In this document: in pieces, positions 10,638 through 21,855 of the stretch | How positions within the stretch are numbered: position 1 is the first letter of the stretch | Layout: every line of letters begins with the position of its first letter | Source of the DNA: Cymodocea nodosa | Lineage: Eukaryota > Streptophyta > Magnoliopsida > Alismatales > Cymodoceaceae | Length of the DNA: 64,000 nucleotides | Reading direction: 5' to 3' | Assembly (NCBI GenBank): GCA_036874045.1 | Contig: CM072341.1 | Location: forward strand, 9,250,501 to 9,314,500 | The notes under the pieces: generated by a model | Databases searched by the model: none | What the model saw: only the letters and a program-made list of their open reading frames with translations | Told to the model about the DNA's origin: nothing | Made by a program: the position numbers and the translations under genes

Positions 10638-11942
10638 GGATGTTTTGAATCTTCAAAACCTAGAGGTTGTTTTACATAAACTTCTTCTTTTATATATCCA
10701 TTTAAAAAAGCAGTCTTAGCATTCATTTGATATAATTTGAAATCCATTTAACAAGCATATGCTAACAAAATTCGTATTGATTCTACTCTAACAACAGGAG
10801 CAAATGTTTCATCATAGTCAATTCCTTCCTCTTGCTTGTAACCTTAAGCAACTAACCTAGCTTTATTTTTAACTATATGCCCATCCTGATCTACTTTTTT
10901 TCTAAATACCCACCTTGTTCCTATTATAGACTGATTTTCAGGTGGTGGAACTAGATCCCATACCTCATTTCTTATAAATAGATTTAGCTCATCTTGCATA
11001 GCTAAATACCAAAATTCATCTTCTAAGTCATCTTCAATTTTCTTAGTTTCTAGTAAGGAAACAAATGAATAAGCACCACAAATGTTGACTACTAATGACC
11101 TAGTCCTAACTCCTTGATTAGGATCGCCTATTATCTGATCCATAGGATGAGATGAAGCATAACGCCAATTTCTATGTTGTTCCACATTTTCTATAGGTAT
11201 GACATTATTTTCTTCTAAATCTTCATCATTTAAGTTTATATTTCTTATTCTGTCAAATAATCTCTCAATTTCTCTATCAACATCATTTAGTACCATTTCT
11301 GGGAGAATTTCTAAATCAAAGCTTTCAGCATGTCTAAAATCTAAATTAGAATTTTCATGAAATTTCACATGTAAGTTTCCTCAATGGTTTTTGTTGATTT
11401 GTTATATACTCTATATGCCTTACTTCTAATTGAATAACCAACAAAAATACCCTCATCTGATTTGACTCTAAATTTGTCTCTACGTTCCTTAGTGTTTAAA
11501 ATAAAACACTTACAGCGAAAGGGTTTTAAATAACTTATTTTCGGAACCCTATTATACCATATCTCATAAGGAGTTTTATCCAAAATTGGTCTTAGATGTA
11601 CTCTATTTATAACATAACATGCTGTATGAACTGCTTTTGCCTAGAGAGATAAAGGTAACTTATTTTCATTTAACATGATTTTGGACATTTCCTGAAGTGA
11701 TCTGTTTTTACGTTCTACTATCCCATTTTGTGAAGGAGCTCTTGGAAATGAGTACTTGTGATCTATGCCTAATTCTCCACCAAAGGTGTTCATTTGATCA
11801 TAATCAAATTCTGTACCATGATCACTCCTATGTTTTTGAATTTTAATATTTTGCTCATTCTGAAATTTATTAGAGAATATCTTAAATATTTCAAAAACTC
11901 TAGTTTTATTAGCTAGAAAATAAACCAAAGTAAACCTAGAAT
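10638..11942 (-). pseudogene. Sire-like copia integrase to N-terminal RT fragment (probable distal half of S3)
   Basis: In minus-strand order: integrase core (VYFLANKT ... HRSDHGTEFD, then SQNGIVERKNRSL with the catalytic Glu; 11928-11641), the INT C-terminal region (DKTPYEIWYNR, GYSIRSKAYRVYN; 11583-11365), the INT-RT linker and the RT start (GTRWVFRKK, NKARLVA; 11368-10844), then RT to about 10638 with stops. It begins at codons YSRFT, exactly where S3 integrase breaks off at 26965, with a 5-6 bp overlap. The two are probably halves of one copy split by the 15-kb insertion between them. Confidence 0.85.
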
Positions 11943-12232
11943 ATTCAGACTTGATTTTTTAGTTTGGGATCTATATTGAATATTCAGACTTGGTTTTTGA
12001 AATTGGGATCCTCTTTGTAATGTAGCTCACACTCTCTCTTAGTAGTCAAACTTTCACTTCACATTCAACATGTTCATCCACTTAATCCATAATCCACGTA
12101 CTAATGTCAAATTCAAATTATCCACGATTTCCACTATCTTTTTGAATTTCTAGTTTCTCCACTATCATTTTGAATTTCCATGATTTCCACTCGTAGATTC
12201 ACCAAAACATTATCTTCTTGGAGATTTGAAGA
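11943..12232 (-). repeat. L3 LTR, part 1 (3' portion, truncated)
   Basis: Reverse complement matches the solo L3 LTR at 62447-63503 (shared blocks GGAAATTCAAAA.GATAGTGGA, GTGGATAATTT.AATTTGA, GAGCTACA). It lacks the last 350-400 bp of the LTR and abuts copia codons at 11943. A 37-bp segment with GAATATTCAGACTTG is tandemly duplicated at 11940-12010. S1 is inserted at its right edge. Confidence 0.7.
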
Positions 12233-13985
12233 TGTAGGATCGTATGGCTACACAAAAGGGGGGTGAATTGTGTATTTTTAATATTTTCTGAAATATAATT
12301 GAAACTTTAAAACTCAAAAACAAGTCGAGACATTGTTTTCATAAAATCATTTTTATTCAAGGTTTCAATTACAACATACAATTCAATTCTCCTCAAAAAT
12401 TGTAGATGCAATTATATTTCGATATCATGTTTCATCTATACAATTTCATAACTACAAACAAAGAAAACTAATTTGCAAAATTTAAAATATTTCTCCCTGT
12501 TTGCGATCTTTCTTCTTCTTCTTCTTCTTTCTTCTTCAGCAATTCTTCAGTGACAAATATCTTGTCTTTTCATGCTTCACCGAATTTGCTTTCTTCTGAT
12601 ACTTCAAATCTTCAGTGACAAAAATCTTACATTTTTATGCTTCACTAAATTTTCTTCCACTTGAGAGATTTTTCTCGAAGAGGTGTTTTTGATCCCTGAA
12701 AAAGATTTTTCTTTTGGTGTGCAAGGATGGTTTGATCCTTCAAAAGATTTTTCGTTTTGTGTGCAAGGATAATTTGATAACAAGAATTCTATGCCTTTTA
12801 TACTGTATCTTCATTTCAAACATATCCTTCACGTTTAACCACTACCAGTTTTCCACTTCTCCACGTCTTTTCTTTTTCCTTCATCGAAACACACACGTTC
12901 TAACCCACGTTTATATTTCAAATTTTCTTTAATCATCAGTCCTGGATCTCTGAAAAATTTCTTGTAAAATAAACTTTCTCGTCCAAAAAATTTACATGTG
13001 TAATAAGAAGTCGTTACTTTAATGTTAACTAAACGAGTAACACAAGTATATATATATAACTTAACGTTTCTAACTTAACGAGTTCACCATGTGCCATTTC
13101 ACATGACAAGTACTGTAGCTAACTCAACGAACTAAGTCTGTGGTGTTATGCTAACTGTAGAAACCAGCTTAACCTTTCTTTCGGAAGGTTAAACGATAAC
13201 TCACCAAAAACAGTTTAAGTTTCGGATAGTTATGGATGTAAGTCACCGAAAAACTCTTTATATTATAAAACTAGTGAGACACATGTCAAGACCTGAAAAC
13301 ATGACTTAAGTTACCTTTCGGATAGTTACGACTATAAGTCTCCGAAAAAACTTTAACTCACCGATTCAGTAATAAACAAATGTTTTTACAATAAGAATTT
13401 TACCACGTGCAAAAATAACAACTTAAGTTTACAGGCTAACCTAACGCGTTGCCTTAGTGTTCAATATAGCAACTCAACGCGTTTAGTTATGTTAACTTAA
13501 CGAGTTAAACATGTGCACCTCACGTGATACAATACAACATTCGTAACTTATAATTTCACCACATGTATAACACTAACTTAACGAGTTCGTCTCTTCTTTT
13601 ACTCACTAACTTAACGAGTTATCTCGTGACCTATTATAACCTTTAAGCCTCTAACTTAACGAGTTCTCACGTGACCTCTATACAAACAAAACTCTAACTT
13701 AACGAGTTGTCTAAACATGCACTGTTCATGATACAGAAGATATAACATTAAAGCATATCATGCTTTTCAATAAAAACACACGTTAACTTAACGTTTTGCT
13801 AAATGAGAAATTAATGCAACGAAATGACTAGTTATTAACTTTAGATCCAATACAAACAAGTATTTATATCAGTAAGCTTTTTCTGTATTAATTGATGATT
13901 TTAATTTCTTTTCACAAGCAATAGTAATTGAGCAAATATGACTATTTTCATTCACCATACATTATCAAAACAAAAATACCCAACA
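12233..13985 (-). repeat. S1 3' LTR
   Basis: Plus-strand ends are TGTAGGATCGTATGG and TACCCAACA. TATAAAAG is at 12795-12802 (minus). The transcribed leader has GA-rich (TTC)n, two units of an about 70-bp tandem repeat, and a duplicated GATTTTTC.TTTGTGTGCA segment. U3 (13010-13800) carries an array of TAACTTAACGAG-type modules, TCACGTGA/CACGTG boxes, and two copies of TTTCGGATAGTTA paired with CCGAAAA. Confidence 0.92.
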
Positions 13986-14000
13986 ATCTCTCCTTTTTTT
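13986..14000 (-). promoter_or_regulatory. S1 polypurine tract
   Basis: Read on the minus strand, AAAAAAAGGAGAGAT directly abuts the 3' LTR start TGTTGGG. It is the expected plus-strand primer for reverse transcription; the equivalent in S2 is AAAAAGGGGGAGAT at 37231-37244. Confidence 0.85.
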
Positions 14001-14487
14001 ATGATGACAAAACCATATTAAATCAATTATGAAATATGTTTAACTCAACAAAGCACCTTCGTTGGGTTAACTTTTAATTCAACAAACTTGTTTGTTGACA
14101 TAAGTTCACTTAAGCTTATTTCTATTGTTTGTGTAAATTTTACCTCTCAAAACTAAAACTCTCAAATGTCAATAATTAGATAAGTATCAGTTTTCTAATT
14201 ATCATCAGTCAAATTACAATAACCATTTAAATAGCATCTCCTTTTATAATATATATATGCAATTAAGATCATAATCATCTTTTTATAATATTTCTCCCCC
14301 TTTTTGTCATTAATCAAAAAGATAATTACATAAAATATATATATATATATATATATAATAGAATTACAACAACTCTTTCTGTAAACAAGAATAATAATTG
14401 AACACATTTACATAAAAATGTATTGTTCAATCAATTAAACAAGTAATACAAACATTACATTTTGTATTCAGATACAAACAAAAACAG
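14001..14487. other. S1 noncoding stretch between accessory ORF and PPT
   Basis: AT-rich untranslated sequence with a (TA)n microsatellite at about 14333-14357 and a CCCCCTTTTTGTCAT block. S2 has a collinear 36756-37230. A 70-codon minus-strand ORF here is low complexity and not supported. Confidence 0.6.
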
Positions 14488-16747
14488 TTATCGACCCCTC
14501 CTAAGTATATCATTTATAGCATTACATATTTTAACTCCTAAATGCCTAATATCATTTCTGATGTCGTTAAGCACTGCATCTAAGTCAGGAGGTAGCTGGG
14601 TTTGGTGTTCTGCTTGAACTGAATAACTTTGTTGTTGTTGTTGTATATGGTCTGTATCAGGTTGTTGTTGTCGTTGAGGTTTATGCATGGCCTGAAATTT
14701 TTGCAAATCTTTGACACTAAATGCTCTCATGCCTTTAGTTTCAGAGGGCCAGTCAGATAAAGTCAATTGGCTTTCAAGGATTCTACATACAGCATCACCA
14801 TAAAATAACTTTGAACTCATATGCTGTAGTTGAGACATAAAAACATCAAACCAATTTATTTGAATTCTATTCAGCAGACCATAAGTTGCATATAAACAAC
14901 TTCTGCTGACTTCCAAATTGTGTCCAACTCTCTAAAATAAATTTGCATGCAATATATTTCCAATAAATCTTGTCTCTGCATTCAGATTTTCCATTAATCT
15001 CATTGCAGAATATACATCTTGAATTTTTGATAAAGACTGAATGCTCCATTCCAGTTGTCTTATTGTCAAATCTATTGGTAACAACAACACCTTCATTCTT
15101 TAATCCTAAAACTTCAATAATTAACTCAGGAGACAATATAAACTCCTGTTCATTTATTTGAGTTTTCAGAAAATTTCCATTCTTGTCTAGATTGCTATAA
15201 AAAACTGCAATAAGCTCTGTGTATTGCTTCCATTTTGTTCTTACTGGCAAGAATTTATTGAGACCTGGAAACTCAAATAGATCTCTTATTTCCATCGAAT
15301 TTCTAAATTTTATTGGACGAGCATGCAGAATCTAACATGTAATCAGATTATTTTATTTCTGCAATGCTTCTTCAAATCTAAAATGAATTGCATTACCTTG
15401 AATTTTTAATATTATACACAAAGAAGGTGATACCTGAAGCCGTGATTCAGAGTTTAATTCATCTTCAGGAACCTCTTCTTCAAAATGAATGTCATGTTGT
15501 TCCTCTTCCAAAATATTATCTTGAAGCTACTCAGGTAGGCTTGATTCCTCAGCTTCAACAGTGTTAGGAACATTGTCAATATGCTCAACATTCATTTGTT
15601 CAGTCTCTATAGAATGTTCAGAGTTCAATTTTTCCACAAATTCTACAGCCGGTGTATCTGTCTGTAATTGTTCATTTTGTTCAATAGATAATTCCATTGA
15701 TTCATTCTGTGAATTCTCAGACTTTGCTTCTATAGATTCCGTAGAAGGCTGGTTAACTTTTAGCTCTTCTAGAGTCTTAACAATTTCAATATCTGCTACT
15801 CCAAACAATTCAGCCTTTGAACTAGTTACTATTTCAACATTGTCAATTATATTTGCAATAACTTGTTCAATGTCAGGAGCCTGATGCTCTGATTTGTCAA
15901 TTTCTGCATCATCAGGACTTGTACTAATAGAAAAACTTGAGCTCATATTTGACTTAGATTTCTTCTCAAGCTTTCTAGCAAGGGAAAATAAAGTCTCATT
16001 ATCTTCATCAATTTCAGTGTGTTCGGAACTGATGAGTTTATCAGATGCACAATAAGGTACAATGTCTAGACATACATTGTCCTTTGGAAATAAATTTTCA
16101 TCTGATTTTCCTTTCTCAATAGACTTTGTTTCCTTAGACATAATTTTTCTGACTTTCCTTCTTCTATAACATTTTTGTTTCTCCTTTTCAAGTATTGCTG
16201 TTTTCTTTTCAAATTGCTCCATAAAAGTTTTCTACTTTAATTCTTCTAAGGCACTTTCTATTGCAACGGCCTTTCGAAGACTGTCAACTTTTGTTTTGTC
16301 TACAGCAATATCTAATTCTACTTGTTTTGAATATAAAGGAGTAGAGATAGTTGATTCATGCTCTTCCCCAAATGCATGTAGTCTTGTACCGTTTATAGGA
16401 GTTTGAAGAGTTCTATTTGATGAACCTACACCTTTTTCCAAATATTTTACATACTATTCCAAAAATGCAATCTCAGCACATTTCATTCTGTATTCTCTAT
16501 CAAATTTACTACGAATACCCATGTATGTAATATTTGCATCAGTATGTTGAAGTTCTTGTCTAACTTCATCTAATATATCCTAAGGAAAGAAGTAATCTCT
16601 ATAAAGTTCTGCTAACCTTTTGTCCACTCGAAATATTTTCTTGAACCAAGTACGTGGAACTTCATCATTCTCTATTTCTTTTCCTTTTGCATCTCTTCTG
16701 CTTTTGCCTTTTCCTCTGCCACGACCTTTGTAGAACTTGGAGACCAT
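14488..16747 (-). pseudogene. S1 accessory (env-like position) ORF
   Basis: A decayed reading frame of about 750 codons between pol and the 3' LTR, from ATG 16747 to TAA 14490-14488. In order: a basic N-terminus (KGRGRGKGKSRR), a DEVPRTWFKKIF..D block, a Lys-rich part with RRRKVRK, a long acidic Glu/Ser-rich middle (16222-15527), a conserved domain (ALQK..NL....LHARPIKF, then FLPVRTKWKQYTELIAVFYS, SPELIIEVLGLKNEG; 15430-14867), a Gln-rich linker and a conserved end (DIRNDIRHLG.KICNAI). The conserved domain resembles the Pfam putative plant transposon protein family. Several stops (TAG 16582-16580, 16456-16454, 16234-16232) have CAA or CAG in S2. Sireviruses often carry an extra ORF here; its function is unknown. 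Confidence 0.75.
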
Positions 16748-18336
16748 CGTCGCAGGTTGTAACAGCAATAAGTGGGAAAGATTTTCTTGACAAAGTTTAC
16801 AAATAACCTAAGTGCTCGTGTAATAAGTGTTTAAATAGGGTTTTTAGGCGTATAACTCAACGTGAAGAGAAGTCGAGTTTAGAAATTAAATAAATATTGA
16901 ATAAAGTTTATTCAATTAAGGTACCCGAAATATTCAAGTATAACTCGTTGAGTTAACTAACCTAACGAGTAAAATGCTGTCTGGAGGTAGTTTTACACAT
17001 TACCTTATCTAACATAACGTCTAGTTAGTACACTTAAAACAATTTTCGAATGCTTCCAACTGAAACGTTCCGAAAACAACATACAAGCTAAACTTAAACT
17101 TATCTTGAGAACATTGTAAACTATTTGATCATTTTGTCCTTTGAATCTAAAATAGTTTATTTGTCTTTGTAAATTATTTCATTAAGATTTTAAGAGGACA
17201 GTTATTCAGATTAACTAAGATTTGTATTCTAAATTATATTAATCTATTTTCGACAATGTTAATCCTCCCCCTACAAATATACTTCAGATATATTCAATCA
17301 AAATACAAAATATACTTGTAGTGACAATAGATGTTAAGTATAACTATACTTTTAAATTTTCTTTTCAGAAACTTCCATTATCCTGACAACATCAAAAATG
17401 ATTTCCAGAATCTATTCCTACTGTATATGAATCAAAACACAACTTTAAACTCAATTCGATTAATTCAAGGAGAATAAAAGAATGTATCTCAAATAAACAT
17501 TTTCAAAAGTACTAATATTGATTCAATAAATCAGTAGTCATATTGGTATAAACTATATGCGATTCAAAGATATCTGTAATTAATGAAATAACTTTTTCTT
17601 TTCAAAACAGTAAATATTGATAATTTTCTTTAAAAGTTAGTTTGAAAAGCTTGAATCATACAAGAGCTTTCTAATGTACTCATGTAATGAGCTTTCAGTC
17701 AACAATCCTAGATCTAATCAGGACCTTAGGTTGCCAGATTTAAAGAATCCTTTTTTAGGACAACAATCCTTACATACCTATCTGCTCAAGTACAAAAGGC
17801 TCGTGATCAAACTAATCAATAAACTCTCAAAGATTTTCACTTTGTAAGCGCTTTTCATTTTAAGCACAGTATATATTTATTCCATTAATACAGATGCAAT
17901 AAAACACAAATCTCATACAATTTTTACTTCTATGATTGTATTGAGAATATGAATCAGTTCCAATAAGCTTATACTTTTGATTAACAGTTTAAGATGAGTT
18001 ACATAAAACTTATTCTACAAGTTTAATCAATTAAGTCAAATTTATGCATGATCATATGCATTTTCCTTGATTCAAAGAAAACATTTAATCAAAATTTCAG
18101 AATGTCAGAAGTATTTAATGTTTTTCATTTACACTTCCACTTAAAATTGTAAAATCCATTAAAATTGATAAACTACTTTAAAATCAATAAGATACTACTA
18201 TGATTTTACAGTAAATACATAGTATCTTAAGCAGCAGTTTAGATATTACTTTATATATTTATAATAAGTATATAATATCTATGAGGTGAACAACATCATC
18301 AATAATATTTATCTTTTCATGTGGAGTTTAAGCATT
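16748..18336 (-). other. S1 spacer between RNase H and accessory ORF, with TATA-like box
   Basis: About 1.6 kb with no supported ORF. TATTTAAA (minus strand, plus 16830-16837) lies about 85 bp before the accessory ATG and is conserved in S2 (34401-34408) within an identical AAACCCTATTTAAACACTTA context, so it may be a separate promoter for the accessory ORF. The rest is AT-rich and collinear with S2 32903-34490, including a CCTCCCCCTACAAATATA stretch near 17265, which resembles a second internal purine tract on the minus strand. Confidence 0.5.
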
Positions 18337-19128
18337 TTACACATCACATAGCCTACAAATACATAAATTTAATCTAATGTTGCAGAATGTATTTTCGTCT
18401 AGAGGTTTTGTAAATATATAAGCTAATTGATTTTTACTAGGCACAAATTCTAATTTAATTTTTCTTTTAATTACATTATCTCCTAGAAAATGATGTCTAA
18501 CCTCTATATGTTTTGCTCTTGAATGTAATACAGGATTTTTAGAAAGATTTATTGCAAAACTACTATCACAATAAATCTCAGTTGTATCATAAGATAATCC
18601 AAAATCTTCTAAAGTTTGCCTTATCCACAGAATCTGAGTGCAACACAACGCAACAGCAACATATTCAGCTTCTATAGTAGAAAGTGCTACACAGTTTTAC
18701 TTTTTACTAAACCATGACACCAAATTATTTCCCAATAATTGACATGTGCCACTGGTACTCTTTCTATCAGATTTAGATCCTGCATAATCAGCATCAGTAT
18801 ATCCTATAAGATCTATTGAACTATCCTTAGAATAATACAATCCGAAATTTTTAGTTCCTTGTATACATCTAAATATTCTTTTAACTGCAATTAAGTGTGA
18901 TACCTTAGGATTAGATTGAAATTTGGCAAAAACACACACAGCAAACATAATATCAAGTCTACTAGCAGTCAAATAAAGTAAAGAACCAATCATACTTCTG
19001 TATTTTCTTTGATCTATAGATTTTCCTATGTCATCAATATCTAACTTTAAAGTAGTACTCATAGGAGTTCCTTGAATCCTTGTATCATTAAAATTAAATT
19101 TCTTAAGCATTTCATCTGCATATTTTTC
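18337..19128 (-). pseudogene. S1 RT C-terminus and RNase H
   Basis: Copia-type RT end (MLKKFNFND, KYRSMIGSLLYLTASR, GYTDADYAGSKSDRKSTSG; 19110-18697) then RNase H (CCTQILWIRQTLEDFG, KHIEVRHHFL, FTKPLDENTF; 18648-18337). The fingers and palm of RT with the catalytic YVDD box, and all of integrase, are missing. The join lies just after SVIK of the protease region, where GIFLN..EKYADE resumes RT. Alone it cannot support retrotransposition; the element would need enzymes from another copy. Confidence 0.88.
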
Positions 19129-19383
19129 CTAATTCAAAAATATACCTTTATCTTTTATGACACTCAGCAAATTAAATCCTAGGTTATCTACACATAGTGC
19201 ATTCGAAATAACACAAGTAGGAGTTATTTGAACATTGCCCATACCTATGATTTTATCTTTGCTTTTGTTTCCAAATGTTACACTTCCTTTCGTGGTATTT
19301 GTAAAATTTTGTAATAGACTTTTTTGTCCAGTCATGTGACTTGATGCTCCACTGTCTAAGATCCATTTTGATGTTGTTTCCTC
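19129..19383 (-). pseudogene. S1 protease (downstream exon of candidate splice event)
   Basis: Copia protease with an intact active site in KWILDSGASSHMTGQ, followed by GSVTFGNKSKDKIIG and VDNLGFNLLSVIK. The first base after the candidate 3' splice site is 19383 (GAG GAA ACA ACA). Spliced, it joins ADESE of gag in frame and in phase 0. Unspliced, it is separated from gag by TAA at 19398-19396. It ends at the deletion that removed integrase and RT. Confidence 0.85.
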
Positions 19384-20544
19384 CTGCAACACAAATTAAG
19401 AAAAACTTTTTCTTGGTACCCAATGTTGTTGAGGACCAAGTTCATTAAACGCATATTTCTTCTTTTTGTTTAAAAATAGTTTAGCATTATCATTTATATT
19501 CTTATTAGTTGTAAGTACCATTGATTCATCATTAGCTTCATACTCACATATAGCATTATTGCTTTTGCAATCATTCTTTTTGTTTTCAGATGTAGTATAA
19601 TCAAGACCAAACATATTTTTATCAGATGTTAATTTATTTTGGTCATGCTTATACATTTCTGTAAGTTCATACCAAGATTTTGTACTGGTATTAACACTTT
19701 CCATACATACAAAATCTTTTTCTACACAAGAATTTTTTGTTTCATCACATGCAGAATGAGTAATTGGTCTAATACCAGTGTATTGAATTACATGCTCAAG
19801 TTTCTGAATTTTCAGTTTACTATAATTGTCTGAAATTTTAGAAACATTAGAAACAGAATTTCTAGAACAAGAAACAAGATTTTTAGAAACATTTTTAGTC
19901 ATGTTAGAAGTACAATTTGACAAATCACATTGATTTATATTATTATTGCATGATTCATCCCTTGAAGTACCTACTTCTACATATTTATTACCTTGTTTCA
20001 TAATAAAAGAAATTTTAGTCTTAGATTTACTTGAACTGCAACTAATAAATCTTTTATTGGCTTGCGATTCAAGATATTCAGGATAATCAAATCCTAAGCT
20101 AAATTTATAAGACACTGCAGGGGTACTAGTTAGTTTGTCTCACTTAGTTTGACTTAAATTCCATTTCTCAAAGGTAGAATTTAAATCTTGCTATCTTAGT
20201 TTTAATTTTTATATCTCTAATAGAAGTTCATTTATATTGTTTCTCAACATTTCATTTTCAGATTCTATCTTTAATTTTTCAGCAATTACATTCTATATTT
20301 GTTCATGCAAGATACATTCATTAAATCTAAATTTTTGCAAATCTCTAGCATGATTTTCATTATCACATTTAAACTTTTCTAAAGTAGTAGATAGGAAACA
20401 ATTTTCTTCTTCCATAATGGATGGAGATTTTCTAATATTCTTATTTTCCGGGTTACATACTTTAAGTTTTTGTAATAATGCATGATAAGAACATAATAAT
20501 TCATCAAAGTTTAAATCTGAATGACTTTCAGGATCAGATATTAC
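19384..20544 (-). other. S1 candidate intron / Gag C-terminal coding segment
   Basis: 1161 nt (387 codons), starting GTAATATCTG after GAG and ending TTTGTGTTGCAG before GAG. Both ends fit plant splice consensus, and the stretch is AT-rich. S2 (31821/31822) and S3 (27652/27651) lack exactly this segment. It also encodes, in the gag frame, a Sire-type Gag tail: a coiled-coil part, a Ser/Asn/Cys-rich part and the GP..HWVPRKSFS signature, closed by TAA at 19398-19396. It therefore looks like coding sequence when retained and an intron when removed. Stops at several CAG/CAA-like sites show decay. The alternative is a shared deletion inherited by S2 and S3. Confidence 0.7.
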
Positions 20545-21654
20545 CTCAGACTCATCTGCCATGAAGCACACATGAGCAACGTCTTCTAACTCTTGTTCTC
20601 CTTCTGAATGTGAAGATTTTGACGCTGATTCCTTAGATTCAGACTCTTCAGACGTGTCATCCCAAGTGACCTTCAAAGCCTTTTTCTTGTAAAACTTTTT
20701 TTGAGTTTTCTGAGCCGTCTTCTTCTGATTTGTCCTACTTTGCTTTTCATTTTTCCTCATAGGACAATCTAGAGAAAGATGTCTAGGTTTCTTACAGTTG
20801 TAACATACATACTTTCTAGATGAAGAATTCTTGTCATTCAGTGATTTTGACGTTGAGGGTTTATCATTTTTGTTCCTTTGCTGTTTCCTAGCTTTCCATG
20901 CTTTCTTGAATTTCCTAGTCAGCAAAATCAAATCCTCATCAGAATCAATAGATATATCAGAATCTGAATTAATTTCAAAGGCTATTTCTTTCTTCATTTT
21001 TAGTTTGTTGTGACTCAATGATTCATTTAATTGAACTTCATAAGCTGTTAAATTTCCTATAAGTTCATTCATAGTATAAACATTTAAATCTCATGATTCC
21101 TCAGTTGATGTTACTTTCTAAGACCATTTAAAACTTAGGGATCTGAGAATTTTCCTCACCAAATCCTTCTGTTCAAAATTCTTTCCAAAACATTTTAAAG
21201 AGTTTATGATATCAAGAAATCTGGAAAACATTTCAAAAATATTTTCGTCTTCATGCATCTTAAAGAGTTCATACTTATGAATCAACATGTTTATTTTTGC
21301 CTCTTTAACTTGAGAAGTACCTTCATGTGAAACTTCTAATGCATGCCACACCTCATAAGCAGATTTATATGCCGACACTTTACTAAACTGTTCATAACTC
21401 AATGCACAAAATAAAATATTTAAGCCATTAGCATTCAGAGTTTCATTTTCTTTTTCAGTAATTGTCCAAGTATTATAAGGAGTAGTTAACGGAGTATATG
21501 GTTTAGAAATCATGAACCACAATTTATGATCTATACTTTGAAGAAAAACAGTCATCCTATATTTCCAATATTCAAAATGTATTCCATCAAATAAAGGAGG
21601 ACGATTAAGATTTTGGCCTTCATATAAAGAAAAATTACCATTTCTAGTAGCCAT
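20545..21654 (-). pseudogene. S1 gag (UBN2-type capsid plus CCHC knuckle)
   Basis: Starts MATRNGNFSLYEGQN at ATG 21654, about 190 bp after the primer site. A 178-codon UBN2/retrotran_gag part (FEYWKYRMTVFLQS, ALSYEQFSKVSAYKSA, VRKILRSLSFKWS) is followed after a short break by MNELIGNLTAYEVQLN, an acidic DSDEDLILLTRKFKK segment typical of Sire elements, and a knuckle CYNCKKPRHLSLDC (the usual Gly before His is Arg). It ends at the candidate 5' splice site after ADESE. The protein would form the particle shell and bind RNA. Two stops near 21117 and 21090 interrupt it. Confidence 0.88.
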
Positions 21655-21842
21655 TTTACCTTAGATTTTTCAATCTATTTCATTTTAAACAGTCTAAAAA
21701 ACTTTAAAACAACATGAGCCTTAAATCAAGAAATTTAAATGTATGCTCAGATATTAATTTCTATTTAAAAACAAGTAATGTAGAATAAGCAATGATATTA
21801 AATAAGTTAGTATCGATTTTATATCAAAGATTATTAACAAAG

Positions 21843-21855
21843 CTCTGATACCACT
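21843..21855 (-). promoter_or_regulatory. S1 primer binding site
   Basis: Reads AGTGGTATCAGAG on the minus strand immediately inside the 5' LTR, continuing CTTTG. TGGTATCAGAGC is the classic plant copia site complementary to initiator Met-tRNA. Confidence 0.9.

Noticed and set aside
13010-13800. Regularly spaced TAACTTAACGAG repeats as a CRISPR-like array
   Set aside because: Spacing and flanks are irregular, they lie in an LTR of a plant element, and no cas genes occur.
15561-15884. 107-codon plus-strand ORF, Ser/Cys-rich
   Set aside because: Antisense to the acidic part of the S1 accessory ORF; no motif of its own.
14488-16747. Naming the accessory ORF as a retroviral envelope gene
   Set aside because: No signal peptide, transmembrane segment or cleavage site is visible; only its position fits.
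19105-19140. Second splicing event explaining the loss of integrase and RT in S1 and S2
   Set aside because: The two junctions differ and neither has GT at the donor side or AG at the acceptor side; microhomology deletion fits better.
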